64,000 nt of DNA from Streptomyces violaceusniger Tu 4113 (GCF_000147815.2 NC_015957.1:8494001-8558000), one strand, 5' to 3'; positions 42,900 to 50,974 are shown, numbered from the stretch's first letter. Notes: generated by a model not told the origin, from the letters alone. Program-made: numbers and translations.

Positions 42900-43628
42900 T
42901 CAGGAGAGCCAGTCGGTGTAGCGGGTGGGGGCGAGGTGGGCGCTCTTGTCGGTGAGAACGTCGCCCTTGACGGCGGCGAACATGCCGGCGGTGGGGTCGG
43001 TGACGACGGTGCGGTCGTCGCCCTTGTGGGACAGGGTGATCCGGCCCAGCTCGTCCAGGGGGAAGACCTCGGGGCCCGCGATGTTGTGAATGCCACGCAC
43101 CGGGGCGCCCGCGGCGACCTCCGCCACCGCGGCGGCCACGTCCTTGGCGGCGATCGGCTGGATCGGCGTGGCGGGCAGCCGGACGGTGTCATCGTCGGCG
43201 GTCCAGGTCATGACGTCGTCGATGAACTCCATGAACTGCGTCGCCCGGACGATCGAGTACGGGACCGGCCCGGCCGCGAGGATCTCCTCCTGGAGCGCCT
43301 TGGCCCGGTAGTAGTCCAGCTCCGGCACCTGGTCCACGCCGACGATCGAGAGGATGACGAAGTGGCCGACGCCGCCCCGCTGGGCCGCGGCCAGCAGATT
43401 GTCCATCGAGGTCCGGAAGAAGGCCGGGGAGGCGTCGTCGAAGGTCGGGGAGTTGGTCAGGTTGACGAGGACATCGGCTCCCGCCACCGCCTCGTCCAGC
43501 CCCTGGCCGGTGATGACGTCGACTCCGGTGGACTGCGAGTGCGGTACGGCCTCGTGCCCGGCGGCGTTCAGATTCTTGACGACCTGCGATCCGATCAGCC
43601 CGGTACCGCCGATGACTGCGAACTTCAT
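42900..43628 (-). CDS. NmrA-like NAD(P)-binding protein, RsrR target
   Basis: The protein is 242 residues from ATG 43628. The Rossmann motif is FAVIGGTGLIGSQVV. There is no Tyr-x-x-x-Lys triad, so it belongs to atypical SDRs of the NmrA/HSCARG type that sense the NAD(P)H redox state or reduce quinones. It is divergent from the Rrf2 gene at 43773 across two palindromes. In S. venezuelae the [2Fe-2S] regulator RsrR represses exactly such a divergent NmrA-type gene, so this pair is the same module. Confidence 0.88.
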   Translation of the reverse strand: MKFAVIGGTGLIGSQVVKNLNAAGHEAVPHSQSTGVDVITGQGLDEAVAGADVLVNLTNSPTFDDASPAFFRTSMDNLLAAAQRGGVGHFVILSIVGVDQVPELDYYRAKALQEEILAAGPVPYSIVRATQFMEFIDDVMTWTADDDTVRLPATPIQPIAAKDVAAAVAEVAAGAPVRGIHNIAGPEVFPLDELGRITLSHKGDDRTVVTDPTAGMFAAVKGDVLTDKSAHLAPTRYTDWLS

Positions 43629-43699
43629 GACATGCCCTTCGTCGGGATTGCGTCCGAAATACGGCATATGGATACCCGCGTGAGCGGGCATCCATCAAA

Positions 43700-43745
43700 C
43701 TCGGACACATCTTGTCCGAGAAAATACGCGGACACAAGTTGTCCG
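43700..43745. promoter_or_regulatory. Two RsrR-type operators
   Basis: Site 1 is CTCGGACA-N5-TGTCCGAG (43700-43720) and site 2 is CGGACA-N5-TGTCCG (43729-43745), 27 bp apart centre to centre, with the shared half-site CGGACA. Site 2 overlaps a TTGTCC -35-like element. A TACAGT -10 (43761-43766) places the transcript start at the rsrR GTG, so rsrR mRNA may be leaderless. Confidence 0.8.
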
Positions 43746-43772
43746 AGTAGACAGGCTGATTACAGTGGTCCC

Positions 43773-44255
43773 GTGAAGATGTCCGGCGGAGTCGAGTGGG
43801 CCCTGCACTGCTGCGTCGTGCTCACGTCCGTCGAGGAGCCCGTCCCCGCGACCAAGCTGGCGGAGTTCCACGACGTCTCGGCCAGCTACCTGGCCAAACA
43901 GCTACAGGCGCTCTCCCGGGCCGGGCTCGTGCGCTCGGTCCAGGGCAAGGCGGGCGGCTACATACTCACCCGGGAACCCGCCTCGATCACGCTGCTCGAC
44001 GTGGTCGAAGCGGTCGACGGCCCCGCCGCGGCGTTCACCTGCACGGAGATCCGCCAGCGGGGCCCACTGGCCACCCCGGCCGAGTCGTGCACGACACCGT
44101 GTCCGATCGCCCGCGCGATGTCCGGGGCGGACGCGGCCTGGCGAGCAGCGCTGCGCGCCGTCTCGATCGCCGATCTGGCGCAGGACGTCGCAGAGACCTC
44201 GGGCCCCTCGGCGATGACGCGCGTCAGCGCGTGGCTGACGACGCCGCAGGGGTGA
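43773..44255 (+). CDS. rsrR: RsrR-like Rrf2-family [2Fe-2S] redox regulator
   Basis: The protein is 160 residues from GTG 43773. The Rrf2 winged helix has KLAEFHDVSASYLAKQLQALSRAGLV, and the GKAGGYILTR wing is the Rrf2 signature. It carries E8 and H12 (VEWALH) plus C90, C106 and C110 (TPAESCTTPC). RsrR from S. venezuelae binds a [2Fe-2S] cluster with Glu8/His12 of one subunit and two C-terminal cysteines of the other, so the GTG start that makes these residues 8 and 12 is supported. It controls itself and the divergent NmrA gene through the operators in between. Confidence 0.9.
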   Translation: MKMSGGVEWALHCCVVLTSVEEPVPATKLAEFHDVSASYLAKQLQALSRAGLVRSVQGKAGGYILTREPASITLLDVVEAVDGPAAAFTCTEIRQRGPLATPAESCTTPCPIARAMSGADAAWRAALRAVSIADLAQDVAETSGPSAMTRVSAWLTTPQG

Positions 44256-44267
44256 GGGCCGCACCGA

Positions 44268-44392
44268 GGCCCCTCGAACCCCGAGGACCCCGGGAACCCT
44301 GAGGACCCCGGGGTCGCCGGGAACCCTGCGGACCCTGCGGGCCCCGGGAACCCCTGAGGACCCTGCGGACCCCGGGGACCCCGCGGACCCTC
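44268..44392. repeat. Short GAACCC/GGACCC repeat tract
   Basis: A run of degenerate 9-14-bp units (variants of CCGAGGACCCCGGGAACCCTG) fills the gap between the rsrR stop and the convergent nitroreductase stop. It can fold into GGGGTCC-type hairpins and may act as a terminator. Confidence 0.7.
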
Positions 44393-45059
44393 AGTAACCG
44401 TCGATGAAGCTGACCGTCTCGTCGAGCGGCGCCCGCCCCGTACGCTCAAGACTCTGCGTGACGTCTTCGTACCCGATCGACATGCCGCAGAAGAGCATGA
44501 GCTCGTCCGGGGGCGAAACGATCTCCGCGACGCTCTTGCGGAACTTCGCCCATGCCATCTGCGGGCAACTGTGCAGCCCCTCGGCGCGAAGCAGCAGCAT
44601 GACGGTCTGCAGATACATGCCGACGTCGGACCACTGGGCCGGGCCCAGGTCGCGGTCGATGTAGCAGAACAGGGCGGCGGGCGCGCCGAAACACTGCCAG
44701 TTCGCGGAGGCGGCCCGCTGGCGCGCCTCCGTGTCCTCGCGCGCAACACCGAGTGCCCCGTAGCGCTGCGCGCCGAAGGCGGATCGGCGATCGCTGTACG
44801 GGGACTTCAAATGGGGCGGGTACTGCACATACTCCGCCTCGTCCCAGGGTTCGCCCGCGTCCAGGCGCTCGCCGGCCCGCTTTTTGAGCTCGGCGAGCGG
44901 GCCGCCAGTCACCACGTAGATGTTCCACGGCTGAATGTTCGATCCGGACGGTGCCCACGCCGCTGCGGACAGCACACGCTCCAGCACCTCTCTCGGGACG
45001 GGCTGGTCGGTGAACCCACGCACTGCCCGTCGACTCGCGACCGCCTCATAGACGTCCAA
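44391..45059 (-). CDS. Nitroreductase-family FMN oxidoreductase
   Basis: The protein is 222 residues. The N-terminal FMN-binding signature is SRRAVRGFTDQPVP, then WAPSGSNIQPWNIYVV, and the C-terminal segment contains WAKFRKSVAEIV with the Arg/Lys that grips FMN phosphate. It is an obligate dimer reducing nitroaromatics, quinones or enones with NAD(P)H. It is divergent from the AzoR gene across an AT-rich, palindrome-bearing region, so the two flavin reductases are probably co-regulated. Confidence 0.9.
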   Translation of the reverse strand: MDVYEAVASRRAVRGFTDQPVPREVLERVLSAAAWAPSGSNIQPWNIYVVTGGPLAELKKRAGERLDAGEPWDEAEYVQYPPHLKSPYSDRRSAFGAQRYGALGVAREDTEARQRAASANWQCFGAPAALFCYIDRDLGPAQWSDVGMYLQTVMLLLRAEGLHSCPQMAWAKFRKSVAEIVSPPDELMLFCGMSIGYEDVTQSLERTGRAPLDETVSFIDGY

Positions 45060-45121
45060 GATCGTCCATCTCCCCTCTGCTCAACCCGCCGCTACGGGAC
45101 TCTCTCCGTTACACTCACTAC

Positions 45122-45137
45122 AGTATCATTCAATACT
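45122..45137. promoter_or_regulatory. Palindrome between nitroreductase and azoR
   Basis: AGTAT-CATTCA-ATACT is a 16-bp inverted repeat in the only clearly AT-rich stretch of the region. It suits a MarR/HxlR-type regulator controlling both flavin reductases; the MarR gene at 46050 is a candidate. Confidence 0.5.
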
Positions 45138-45222
45138 ATCTCGTGTTTAACTATCTCGAGCGTCAATGCTCAGCCCCTGCCCCCGGGCTCCCCGCCTCGG
45201 GCGTCACTCTTGGAGAAAGTTC

Positions 45223-45873
45223 ATGGTCACGCTGCTGCACATCGACACGTCCGTGCTTCCGGGCAAGGCTTCCTCGTCCCGTTCGGTCACGGCCGCCTTC
45301 CGCACGACATGGGAGGAGCAGCACCCGGAGGGCACGGTGATCTACCGCGACCTCGCCGCCAACCCCGTCCCGTACATGACCGCCGCCGCCTGGTCCGCCG
45401 GTTACACCGCCCCGTCCGAGCGCACCACGGAGCAGTCCACGGCGTTCGCCGTGCGCGAGAAGCTCATGGAGGAACTGGAGCAGGCGGACGCCGTCCTGAT
45501 CGCCGCCCCCATGCACAACTTCTCGATCCCCTCGACCCTCAAGGCATGGCTCGACAACGTGCTCCTGCTCGGCCGCACCGCGGGCGAGTCCCCCTCCGCC
45601 GAGGGCACGCCGACCGTCGTCGTCGCCAGCCGCGGCGGCTCCTACGCACCGGGCACCCCGCGCGAGGGCTTCGACTTCGTGCAGAACTACCTGGAGGCCG
45701 TCCTCAAGCGCACCCTGGGCCTGGACCTCGACTTCATCGTCCCGGAGCTCACCATGGCCCCCCGCAACCCGGCCATGTCCGACCTGATCCCCCTCTACGA
45801 GGCATCCCGCGAGCGCGCCTTCGAGGACGCGACCACCAAGGCCATGGACCTCGCGAAGCGCCTCGCCGCGTAG
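45223..45873 (+). CDS. azoR: FMN-dependent NADH-azoreductase/quinone reductase
   Basis: The protein is 216 residues from ATG 45223 (GGAGAAAG upstream). The flavodoxin-like fold starts LLHIDTSVLPGKASSSR and has AAPMHNFSIPSTLKAWLDNV for FMN and quinone binding, both AzoR signatures. It reduces azo dyes and quinones by two electrons with NAD(P)H, preventing semiquinone stress. Its position opposite the nitroreductase and near a MarR gene suggests induction by electrophiles. Confidence 0.92.
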   Translation: MVTLLHIDTSVLPGKASSSRSVTAAFRTTWEEQHPEGTVIYRDLAANPVPYMTAAAWSAGYTAPSERTTEQSTAFAVREKLMEELEQADAVLIAAPMHNFSIPSTLKAWLDNVLLLGRTAGESPSAEGTPTVVVASRGGSYAPGTPREGFDFVQNYLEAVLKRTLGLDLDFIVPELTMAPRNPAMSDLIPLYEASRERAFEDATTKAMDLAKRLAA

Positions 45874-46049
45874 CCCGTGCCGGACGCTGGACGCCGCGCG
45901 ACGCCGAGCCCCCGGGCCGGTCACGCGGCGCCCTCGTCCGCCGCGCAAGGACAGAGAGGCGCCGAGGACAGCCTCAAGACACTCTGCGATGCGGGCCTCG
46001 GCGAAACACACCCACACAGCGGGCAACCGTCACGCGGACGCGCCTACGC

Positions 46050-46529
46050 CTAACCCTCCGCCGGATAGGCGAACCGGTTCAGCAGATCCATCAGCCGCTC
46101 GGGCTCACCGGCCCCCAGCTCGGCAACCAGCCGCTCAGCCAGCGGCTCCGCCGCCACATGAGCCGCGTCGAAAAGCTCCATACCCTGAGGCGTGATCTCC
46201 ACCGCCCGCACCCGCCGATCCCCCGGAACGGCCTTCCGTACGACCAGCCCCTTACGCTCCAGGTCGTCCACGACCCGCATGATCCCCGCCTTGTCCGACC
46301 CCGTCGCCGCCGCCAGATCCCGCTGCACCGTGGGCCCGTAGTCGACCAGCACGATCAACACGGCAAAATGCCGCAACTCGATGCCGAGCGGCCGAAGCGC
46401 CTCCGCCATCACCGCAGCCGCCCGCCAGTGCGCCCGGCGCAGCAGCAACCCGAGAGCGAACGGCGAGGCATCCCCGACGCGACCGGTCGCACGCGAGGCG
46501 GTGGGCTGGGGCGGAACATCGGCGGTCAT
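46050..46529 (-). CDS. MarR-family regulator
   Basis: The protein is 159 residues with winged helix QRDLAAATGSDKAGIMRVVDDLERKGLVVRK and a DRRVRAVEITPQGMEL wing. MarR dimers repress genes for efflux or oxidoreductases until a phenolic or quinone ligand binds. A perfect palindrome, GGTTTCA-CT-TGAAACC, lies 35 bp upstream and is the likely autoregulatory site. The azoR gene lies just to the left, convergent with it. Confidence 0.9.
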   Translation of the reverse strand: MTADVPPQPTASRATGRVGDASPFALGLLLRRAHWRAAAVMAEALRPLGIELRHFAVLIVLVDYGPTVQRDLAAATGSDKAGIMRVVDDLERKGLVVRKAVPGDRRVRAVEITPQGMELFDAAHVAAEPLAERLVAELGAGEPERLMDLLNRFAYPAEG

Positions 46530-46563
46530 GAGGCCACATTACAGCCATTCATCCGTTCGATAC

Positions 46564-46579
46564 GGTTTCACTTGAAACC
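46564..46579 (-). promoter_or_regulatory. MarR operator
   Basis: GGTTTCA-CT-TGAAACC is a perfect 7-bp inverted repeat with a 2-bp centre, 35 bp before the MarR gene start. It is AT-rich relative to its surroundings, and its arms have the size expected for a MarR dimer. Confidence 0.7.
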
Positions 46580-46607
46580 AAATCCGGCGACGAGGCTTCC
46601 GCGCCCG

Positions 46608-47186
46608 CTACGACTTCTCCCCCAGCGCCACCCGGAGCCAGTCGAGAGACCCCTGACTCAGGAGTTCGTCAGCGAGACGCCTGCCGCTCTCCGTCACCAA
46701 CCGGCCACGGCTGTTGTCGACCCATCGCTGAGCGTTTTCGTACCCCTGGGACAGATATTCGAGTCCCTGCAGCAGGCACTCAAGCTTGTCCGCGTCCCGA
46801 GCACATACCGCCTCGGGCGACTCCTTCGCTTCGTACTCACCGACCCATGCCCGTACAGCGGAGGCGAGCACCTCGGGCATATCGGCGGTCTGGTCCGCGG
46901 TCACCGCCTGCGGGTCGGGGCCGGGCGCGTACTTCTTGCCCAGATGGTTCATGTCGCCGGTACGCGTCTCCTGAGAGTCGTGCCAGACGGCCATAAGAGC
47001 CGCTCGCGCCGGATCGGCGCCTTCGAGCTGGGCGATGACCGAGGCGATCAACGACGTGCGCCAGGAATGCTCGGCGACGGATTCCGGGTCACGCACACCG
47101 GCCATCCACCAGCCCGTCCTGCGGTTCTGCTTCAGCGCACCGGCTTCGAACAGAAAACGTGCCACCGCATGCAGGTCGTCAGCCAC
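46608..47186 (-). CDS. HD-domain hydrolase, YfbR/HDDC2-like
   Basis: The protein is 192 residues if GTG 47186 is used (GGAG 6 bp upstream); TTG at 47192 is too close to the site. HD-domain metal ligands are H40 (VAEHSWR), H69-D70 (WHDSQE) and D131 or D133 (ARDADKLE). This is the HD_3 group, whose members dephosphorylate 5'-deoxynucleotides (YfbR) or related nucleotides with a divalent metal. It is followed on the same strand by no close partner. Confidence 0.88.
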   Translation of the reverse strand: MADDLHAVARFLFEAGALKQNRRTGWWMAGVRDPESVAEHSWRTSLIASVIAQLEGADPARAALMAVWHDSQETRTGDMNHLGKKYAPGPDPQAVTADQTADMPEVLASAVRAWVGEYEAKESPEAVCARDADKLECLLQGLEYLSQGYENAQRWVDNSRGRLVTESGRRLADELLSQGSLDWLRVALGEKS

Positions 47187-47261
47187 CGTCAACTCCTCTC
47201 AGCCCCCTCGTCCGGCCCTCGGCTCGGCGAGAGGGCTGTCGTCTGTCTCGGTAGATGCTGC

Positions 47262-47978
47262 TCAGCGCTGCGGGCGGGCGATCAGCCGGACATCTGGGCC
47301 GGACCGCGCCACGTCCACCAGCTCACACCGGAGGATGTCGTCAATCGTCTCGATGGTGCCGCCTTCGAGTCCGCTCTTCCCGCGGCCGAGGAGCGCGGGC
47401 GCGATGTAGGCAACGATGCGGTCGACCAGGCCGGCCGAGACGAACGACGCGGCGAGCGTGGGGCCGCCCTCGAGGAACATCCCGCGCACGCCGCGCCGGT
47501 GCAGTGCACGGAGAAGTGCCTCCACGTCCAAGCCGACCTTCGCGCGGGGCAACCGTACGACGGTGGCCACACCCTCCAGGTGGGATGCGTCAGCGTCGTC
47601 GGCAACGGCGATCATGGTGGGCGCGGCATCGTCGAGGACCCGGGCATCGGCCGGGGTCCGGGCGTTGGTGTCGACGATCACGCGCCACGGCTGCTGATCA
47701 ACCGGCACGGCCACCTTCAGCTTGGGGTCGTCCTTGACCGAACGCACGGCAAGGTGGGGATTGTCGGCCTGCTGGGTGCCGGAACCGACGACGGTCGCCT
47801 GGCAAGCTGCGCGTAGCGCGTGGACTTCCGCACGGGACTCCGCGCTGGTGATCCACTGGCTGGTGCTGTCCGCCGCGGCGATCCGGCCGTCCAGCGTGGC
47901 CGCGTACTTGTAGACGACGAATGGCCGCCCATCGACTGTGTGCCACTCGTCCGTGCCTACCAGCTCGCTGACGTGCAT
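47262..47978 (-). CDS. RibD C-terminal/dihydrofolate-reductase-like protein
   Basis: The protein is 238 residues from ATG 47978 (CTGGAGGAG upstream). The RibD_C fold shows VVYKYAATLDGRIAAADSTSQWIT, GSGTQQADNP, VDTNARTP and MFLEGGPTLAASFVSAGLVD. The last is the NADPH/substrate region of the pyrimidine reductase half of RibD. The deaminase half is missing, so it acts as a stand-alone reductase, in riboflavin synthesis or on an unknown pterin- or pyrimidine-like substrate. No other rib genes are nearby. Confidence 0.88.
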   Translation of the reverse strand: MHVSELVGTDEWHTVDGRPFVVYKYAATLDGRIAAADSTSQWITSAESRAEVHALRAACQATVVGSGTQQADNPHLAVRSVKDDPKLKVAVPVDQQPWRVIVDTNARTPADARVLDDAAPTMIAVADDADASHLEGVATVVRLPRAKVGLDVEALLRALHRRGVRGMFLEGGPTLAASFVSAGLVDRIVAYIAPALLGRGKSGLEGGTIETIDDILRCELVDVARSGPDVRLIARPQR

Positions 47979-48016
47979 GGGCTCCTCCAGACAGATCTTG
48001 GTTCCGCGCAGCCTAG

Positions 48017-49228
48017 TCACGCGGCGGCGACTGCCTCCGCCAGGTCTTGCACCATCGCTGTGCGTCGCCACGGAGCCAAGCCGGTGACAACCCGCCGGAG
48101 TTCTGCCGTGGTGCGACGCGACTCGGTCTCACGGCTGATCTCCAGTGCTTCCATGGCGGTGGCACAGGCTGCGTCGGGGGCACGGTCGGCGGCGTGCGCG
48201 CTGGCGAGCCGGGCCAGATGGAGGCCCCGCTCGCGCTGGTATATGGCCGGCCAGCGGTCGAGGGCTTGCCGGTAGGTGGTCACCGCGTCCGTCGGCTTGC
48301 CCAGCCGGAGGTAGCACGTTGCCCGCTGAGCGTGGACGTACGCGCGGTTGCAGTAGCCGCCGAGCTGATCGTTTACCGCCTCGTCGCCCTCGACGAGGGC
48401 TTGGGCAGCGTCGAGCGCGCGGAGGGCCGGCAGTTCGCCTCCGATGAGGGCATGTCCATGTGCTGCCTGGAGGTGGGCGGAGGCGAAGATACGTGCGGGC
48501 ACGTCGCCGCGAACGCGCAGGGCCGCCGACGCCAGGCCAACTGCCCGCTGTTGCTGCCTGAGCCCGACGGACTGCTGTGCCTTGCGCATCAGAATGAAGG
48601 CTTGCCGCACGGGATCATCGGCTTCCTGCGCCCATTCCATCGCACGGTCGGACCACCACAGGGCCTGCTCGGGGCGGCCGAGGTCCTCGTACAACCAGCC
48701 GGCGAACTCGGCCCACTCCGCACCGGTTTGGAGGATCGCCCGGCGGAGAGGGCCATGTGCTCCGGGAAGCAACTGCTGCTCGATGACCGTGAGGTGGTCG
48801 TGGACGGCGCTGATCGCGGCGTGCGGTCCGTAAAGCCCGTCCGATTGGACCAGGGTGGCGCGCAGCCGCTGGAGGTGGGCGACAACTGCTGGATTGACCG
48901 GGCGGCGGTCCGCGGCGCCGGCCGGGGTGGGAAGGATGCCGAGGCCGACCGCCGCTGCGGTGGTGCCCAGGAAGTCACGACGATTCACGTCGGCATGGCG
49001 TGGCGCGTCCCCGGCCAGCCCGACGTCGGAGGGGTCCATGCCGAGCCGGTCGGCGACGAGCGCGAGCACATCGACATCGCGCGCCGACTGGCGGCCGCGT
49101 TCCAGACGGCTGATGGTGCTTTGGCTGTACCCGCATATATCGGCCAGCTGCTGCTGGGTCCACCCGCGTGCCCGACGGGCAGCCGAGATGGCTTCGCCTG
49201 CGCTGGAGTGCTGCCCTAACTGCCCCAT
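48017..49228 (-). CDS. XRE-TPR regulator with an internal twin-arginine segment
   Basis: The protein is 403 residues. The HTH spans about residues 11-66 (ARGWTQQQLADICGYSQSTISRLERG). RRDFLG at 83-88 follows with a hydrophobic stretch (TTAAAVGLGILPTP) that looks like a Tat signal placed inside the protein. The rest is helical repeats of TPR type (e.g. AILQTGAEWAEFAGWLYEDL). Such Streptomyces proteins are thought to be peptide- or partner-sensing regulators. Codon 4 is TTA (49217-49219), implying bldA-dependent translation. It is divergent from a chain of small genes starting at 49408, with several GATGCATG motifs in the gap. Confidence 0.85.
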   Translation of the reverse strand: MGQLGQHSSAGEAISAARRARGWTQQQLADICGYSQSTISRLERGRQSARDVDVLALVADRLGMDPSDVGLAGDAPRHADVNRRDFLGTTAAAVGLGILPTPAGAADRRPVNPAVVAHLQRLRATLVQSDGLYGPHAAISAVHDHLTVIEQQLLPGAHGPLRRAILQTGAEWAEFAGWLYEDLGRPEQALWWSDRAMEWAQEADDPVRQAFILMRKAQQSVGLRQQQRAVGLASAALRVRGDVPARIFASAHLQAAHGHALIGGELPALRALDAAQALVEGDEAVNDQLGGYCNRAYVHAQRATCYLRLGKPTDAVTTYRQALDRWPAIYQRERGLHLARLASAHAADRAPDAACATAMEALEISRETESRRTTAELRRVVTGLAPWRRTAMVQDLAEAVAAA

Positions 49229-49298
49229 ACACGGTCCCGGTCTGCGGTGGCGTGGCTCGATAAGGAGATACCCACAGTAGCGGTCCGGTCGCATACGC

Positions 49299-49383
49299 AT
49301 GCAGGTCCTGCATAGGCGCAGCGTGTGATGCATGCGGCGGGGACAGCGGTGTGGCGTGCGCGTTTGTCTGGATGCATGAGGCG
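49299..49383. promoter_or_regulatory. Palindrome and repeated motif in the XRE-TPR divergon
   Basis: ATGCAGG-T-CCTGCAT (49299-49313) is a perfect 7-bp inverted repeat. GATGCATGCGGCG (49327-49339) and GATGCATGAGGCG (49371-49383) are near-identical and 44 bp apart, about four helical turns. They are candidate sites for the XRE-TPR protein. Confidence 0.55.
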
Positions 49384-49407
49384 AGACGCACTGCCGGAGG
49401 CATCCTT

Positions 49408-50007
49408 ATGAAAGCCGCAGATCCTCTGTGGACACCACCGTCCTCCATGGACATCGAGGCGTTACCCGCAGGCACATGGTGGGACGCCGTGCGGGCCGCG
49501 CCCGCTGTAGGCGAACGCGCCCTGGACATGATCGGCAACGAGACCGGCGCCGTCATCCAGGACAAGTACGGCACCCTCTACTGGCTCGTCCAGGTGGGCT
49601 CGGCCACGAGCTGGCATCTGCGGCAAGTCCGAGTCCTCACCAAGCTGGCGGATGAGAGCACCTACCTCGGCGTGCCGCCCGTCACCTGGACCAAGGGCCC
49701 CCGCACCCACTGGCGCGTCCCGCTCATCGCCGACCGCTACCTGACCGAGGCCGGGAAGCTGTGGAAGGCGCTGACCGAGGCCGACCGCGCCGAGTACGGA
49801 CACGTACCGGACGGCCGACAGCTCTGCGACCGCTGCCAACTGCCCACCAGCGAACCGATCCCGGTCGACGTGGAGAACGGCGGCAGCGGCAGCGCCGCCG
49901 GCAAGGCCACGTACGCCTGTCCCACCCACGCGCCGCTCTACCCGAAGCGCCCGCGCCCAAGGAGCCTCACCAGCACGGTGGCGGCCGACCACGAGGGGCG
50001 GCCATGA
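49408..50007 (+). CDS. Uncharacterised protein with C-terminal zinc-ribbon-like cysteines
   Basis: The protein is 199 residues from ATG 49408 (GGAGG upstream). No family name is recognised. The N-terminal two thirds contain WWDAVRAAPAVGERALDMIG and IQDKYGTLYWLVQVGSATSW. The C-terminal part has CDRCQLPTSEPI ... TYACPTHAPLYP, a CxxC ... C pattern that could bind zinc. Codon 19 is TTA (49462-49464), so it is probably bldA-dependent. It overlaps the next gene by 4 bp (ATGA) and heads the small-gene chain opposite the XRE-TPR regulator. Confidence 0.75.
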   Translation: MKAADPLWTPPSSMDIEALPAGTWWDAVRAAPAVGERALDMIGNETGAVIQDKYGTLYWLVQVGSATSWHLRQVRVLTKLADESTYLGVPPVTWTKGPRTHWRVPLIADRYLTEAGKLWKALTEADRAEYGHVPDGRQLCDRCQLPTSEPIPVDVENGGSGSAAGKATYACPTHAPLYPKRPRPRSLTSTVAADHEGRP

Positions 50008-50222
50008 CAGCGGTCACGCCCTCTGCGCTCCCGGGCGTAGAGCTGCCGAACCCGGACACCCTGACCGGGCCCCAACTCCAGGGCTGGCACTGCGCCCTGT
50101 GCGAGCGGCGGCTCTTCGCCGACCAGCGGCTCGGCATGGTCGAGTGGACCTGCGGCGGCACCACCGAGGTGGTCGAGCTGTGGGTGTGCCGACCGCTGTG
50201 CAAGGAGGCCGCCGATACGTAG
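50004..50222 (+). CDS. Small Cys-rich zinc-ribbon-like protein
   Basis: The protein is 72 residues, translationally coupled to the gene before (ATGA). Cysteines occur as CALC (near residue 30), TCGG (near 50) and WVCRPLCKEA (near 65), the spacing of a small zinc ribbon. No membrane segment or enzyme motif is seen. Its conserved place in the chain suggests it works with the 49408 product and the regulator. Confidence 0.7.
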   Translation: MTAVTPSALPGVELPNPDTLTGPQLQGWHCALCERRLFADQRLGMVEWTCGGTTEVVELWVCRPLCKEAADT

Positions 50223-50334
50223 GGCCGCGCTGTGCGCCTTCCGTACCGCCCGGCCGGGCCTGCTGCTCAGCGCGATCCCCGCGCTACTGGCGATCGCCGC
50301 CTACCTCTGCATCGCGGGCGATCCGGCCCGATAG
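50215..50334 (+). CDS. Possible small membrane peptide with ATA or CTG start
   Basis: AAGGAGG (50202-50208), a near-perfect ribosome binding site, is followed at 50215 by ATA, and the frame then reads RRAALCAFRTARPG and one hydrophobic helix (LLLSAIPALLAIAAYLCIAG) to a TAG at 50332. There is no ATG, GTG or TTG in frame before CTG 50230. It is either a gene whose ATG became ATA, a rare non-canonical start, or chance. The helix with a basic flank looks selected. Confidence 0.4.
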   Translation: MRRAALCAFRTARPGLLLSAIPALLAIAAYLCIAGDPAR

Positions 50335-50585
50335 ACCGGGTGGGCCGCTGGGCTCCGGACCCCCGCCGGAGCGCGCGACCAGCGGCCCACCTTCAAGACC
50401 CCCTGCCGGTCGGCCCAGCCGAGGCGCGGCCGCCGACAAGACAGGGGATGAAGGGACTCCGGCCCGGACTGGGACCCCGGGCCGGGGCCCGCCCCGAAGT
50501 CCCGTTCCGGCCGCTTGGCAACCCGTCGGAAAGCGCTGACTCCCGTACACATCGCCCGTACTCTCGACTGCAGGAGGTGACCACC

Positions 50586-50816
50586 GTGTCGCAATGGGTA
50601 AACCCTCGGGCGGTCGAGATCGTGCGATTCGCGGGCCAGTTCCAGGCGCCTGACGAACTCCCGGATGACGCCTGCCGATGCTGGGCCGGCCGTCGACGGC
50701 GATGGGGCGCGGCTCAGCGCCCTCGACGGCTCGCGGCCACCGTGTTCGTTGGCGCTGAAGGGGCGCTCTACGCCGTGCCGTGCAATCGGTGCGGCGGCAC
50801 GGGAGTCGCCCCGTGA
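50586..50816 (+). CDS. Small Cys-motif protein (CxC ... CxxCGGTG)
   Basis: The protein is 76 residues from GTG 50586, with an excellent AGGAGGTGA 5 bp upstream. Near residue 35 it has ACRCW, and the C-terminus ends YAVPCNRCGGTGVAP, matching half of a DnaJ-type zinc finger (CxxCxGxG). No other domain is present. It closes the chain of small genes opposite the XRE-TPR regulator, though a gap of about 250 bp separates it from the membrane peptide. Confidence 0.7.
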   Translation: MSQWVNPRAVEIVRFAGQFQAPDELPDDACRCWAGRRRRWGAAQRPRRLAATVFVGAEGALYAVPCNRCGGTGVAP

Positions 50817-50974
50817 TGGCGATTCCTGAAAACGGCTCTGGCCGCAATTCCGTGAAAGCGCAGGTCAGAGACGGAAAGGTAACACCCTTCACCTGGGTGT
50901 CCGCTCCGTGGCGATCACTCGGGGACGTATGGACAGCGGTCGGCTGTCTCGTGATGATCGATGACGCGGCCGGT

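Noticed and set aside
44571..47816. A very long plus-strand open frame (over 1000 codons) across azoR, marR and HD genes
   Set aside because: It is a shadow of high-GC genes on both strands; its composition is Arg/Pro/His-rich, it has no domain, and real genes with motifs occupy the region in other frames.
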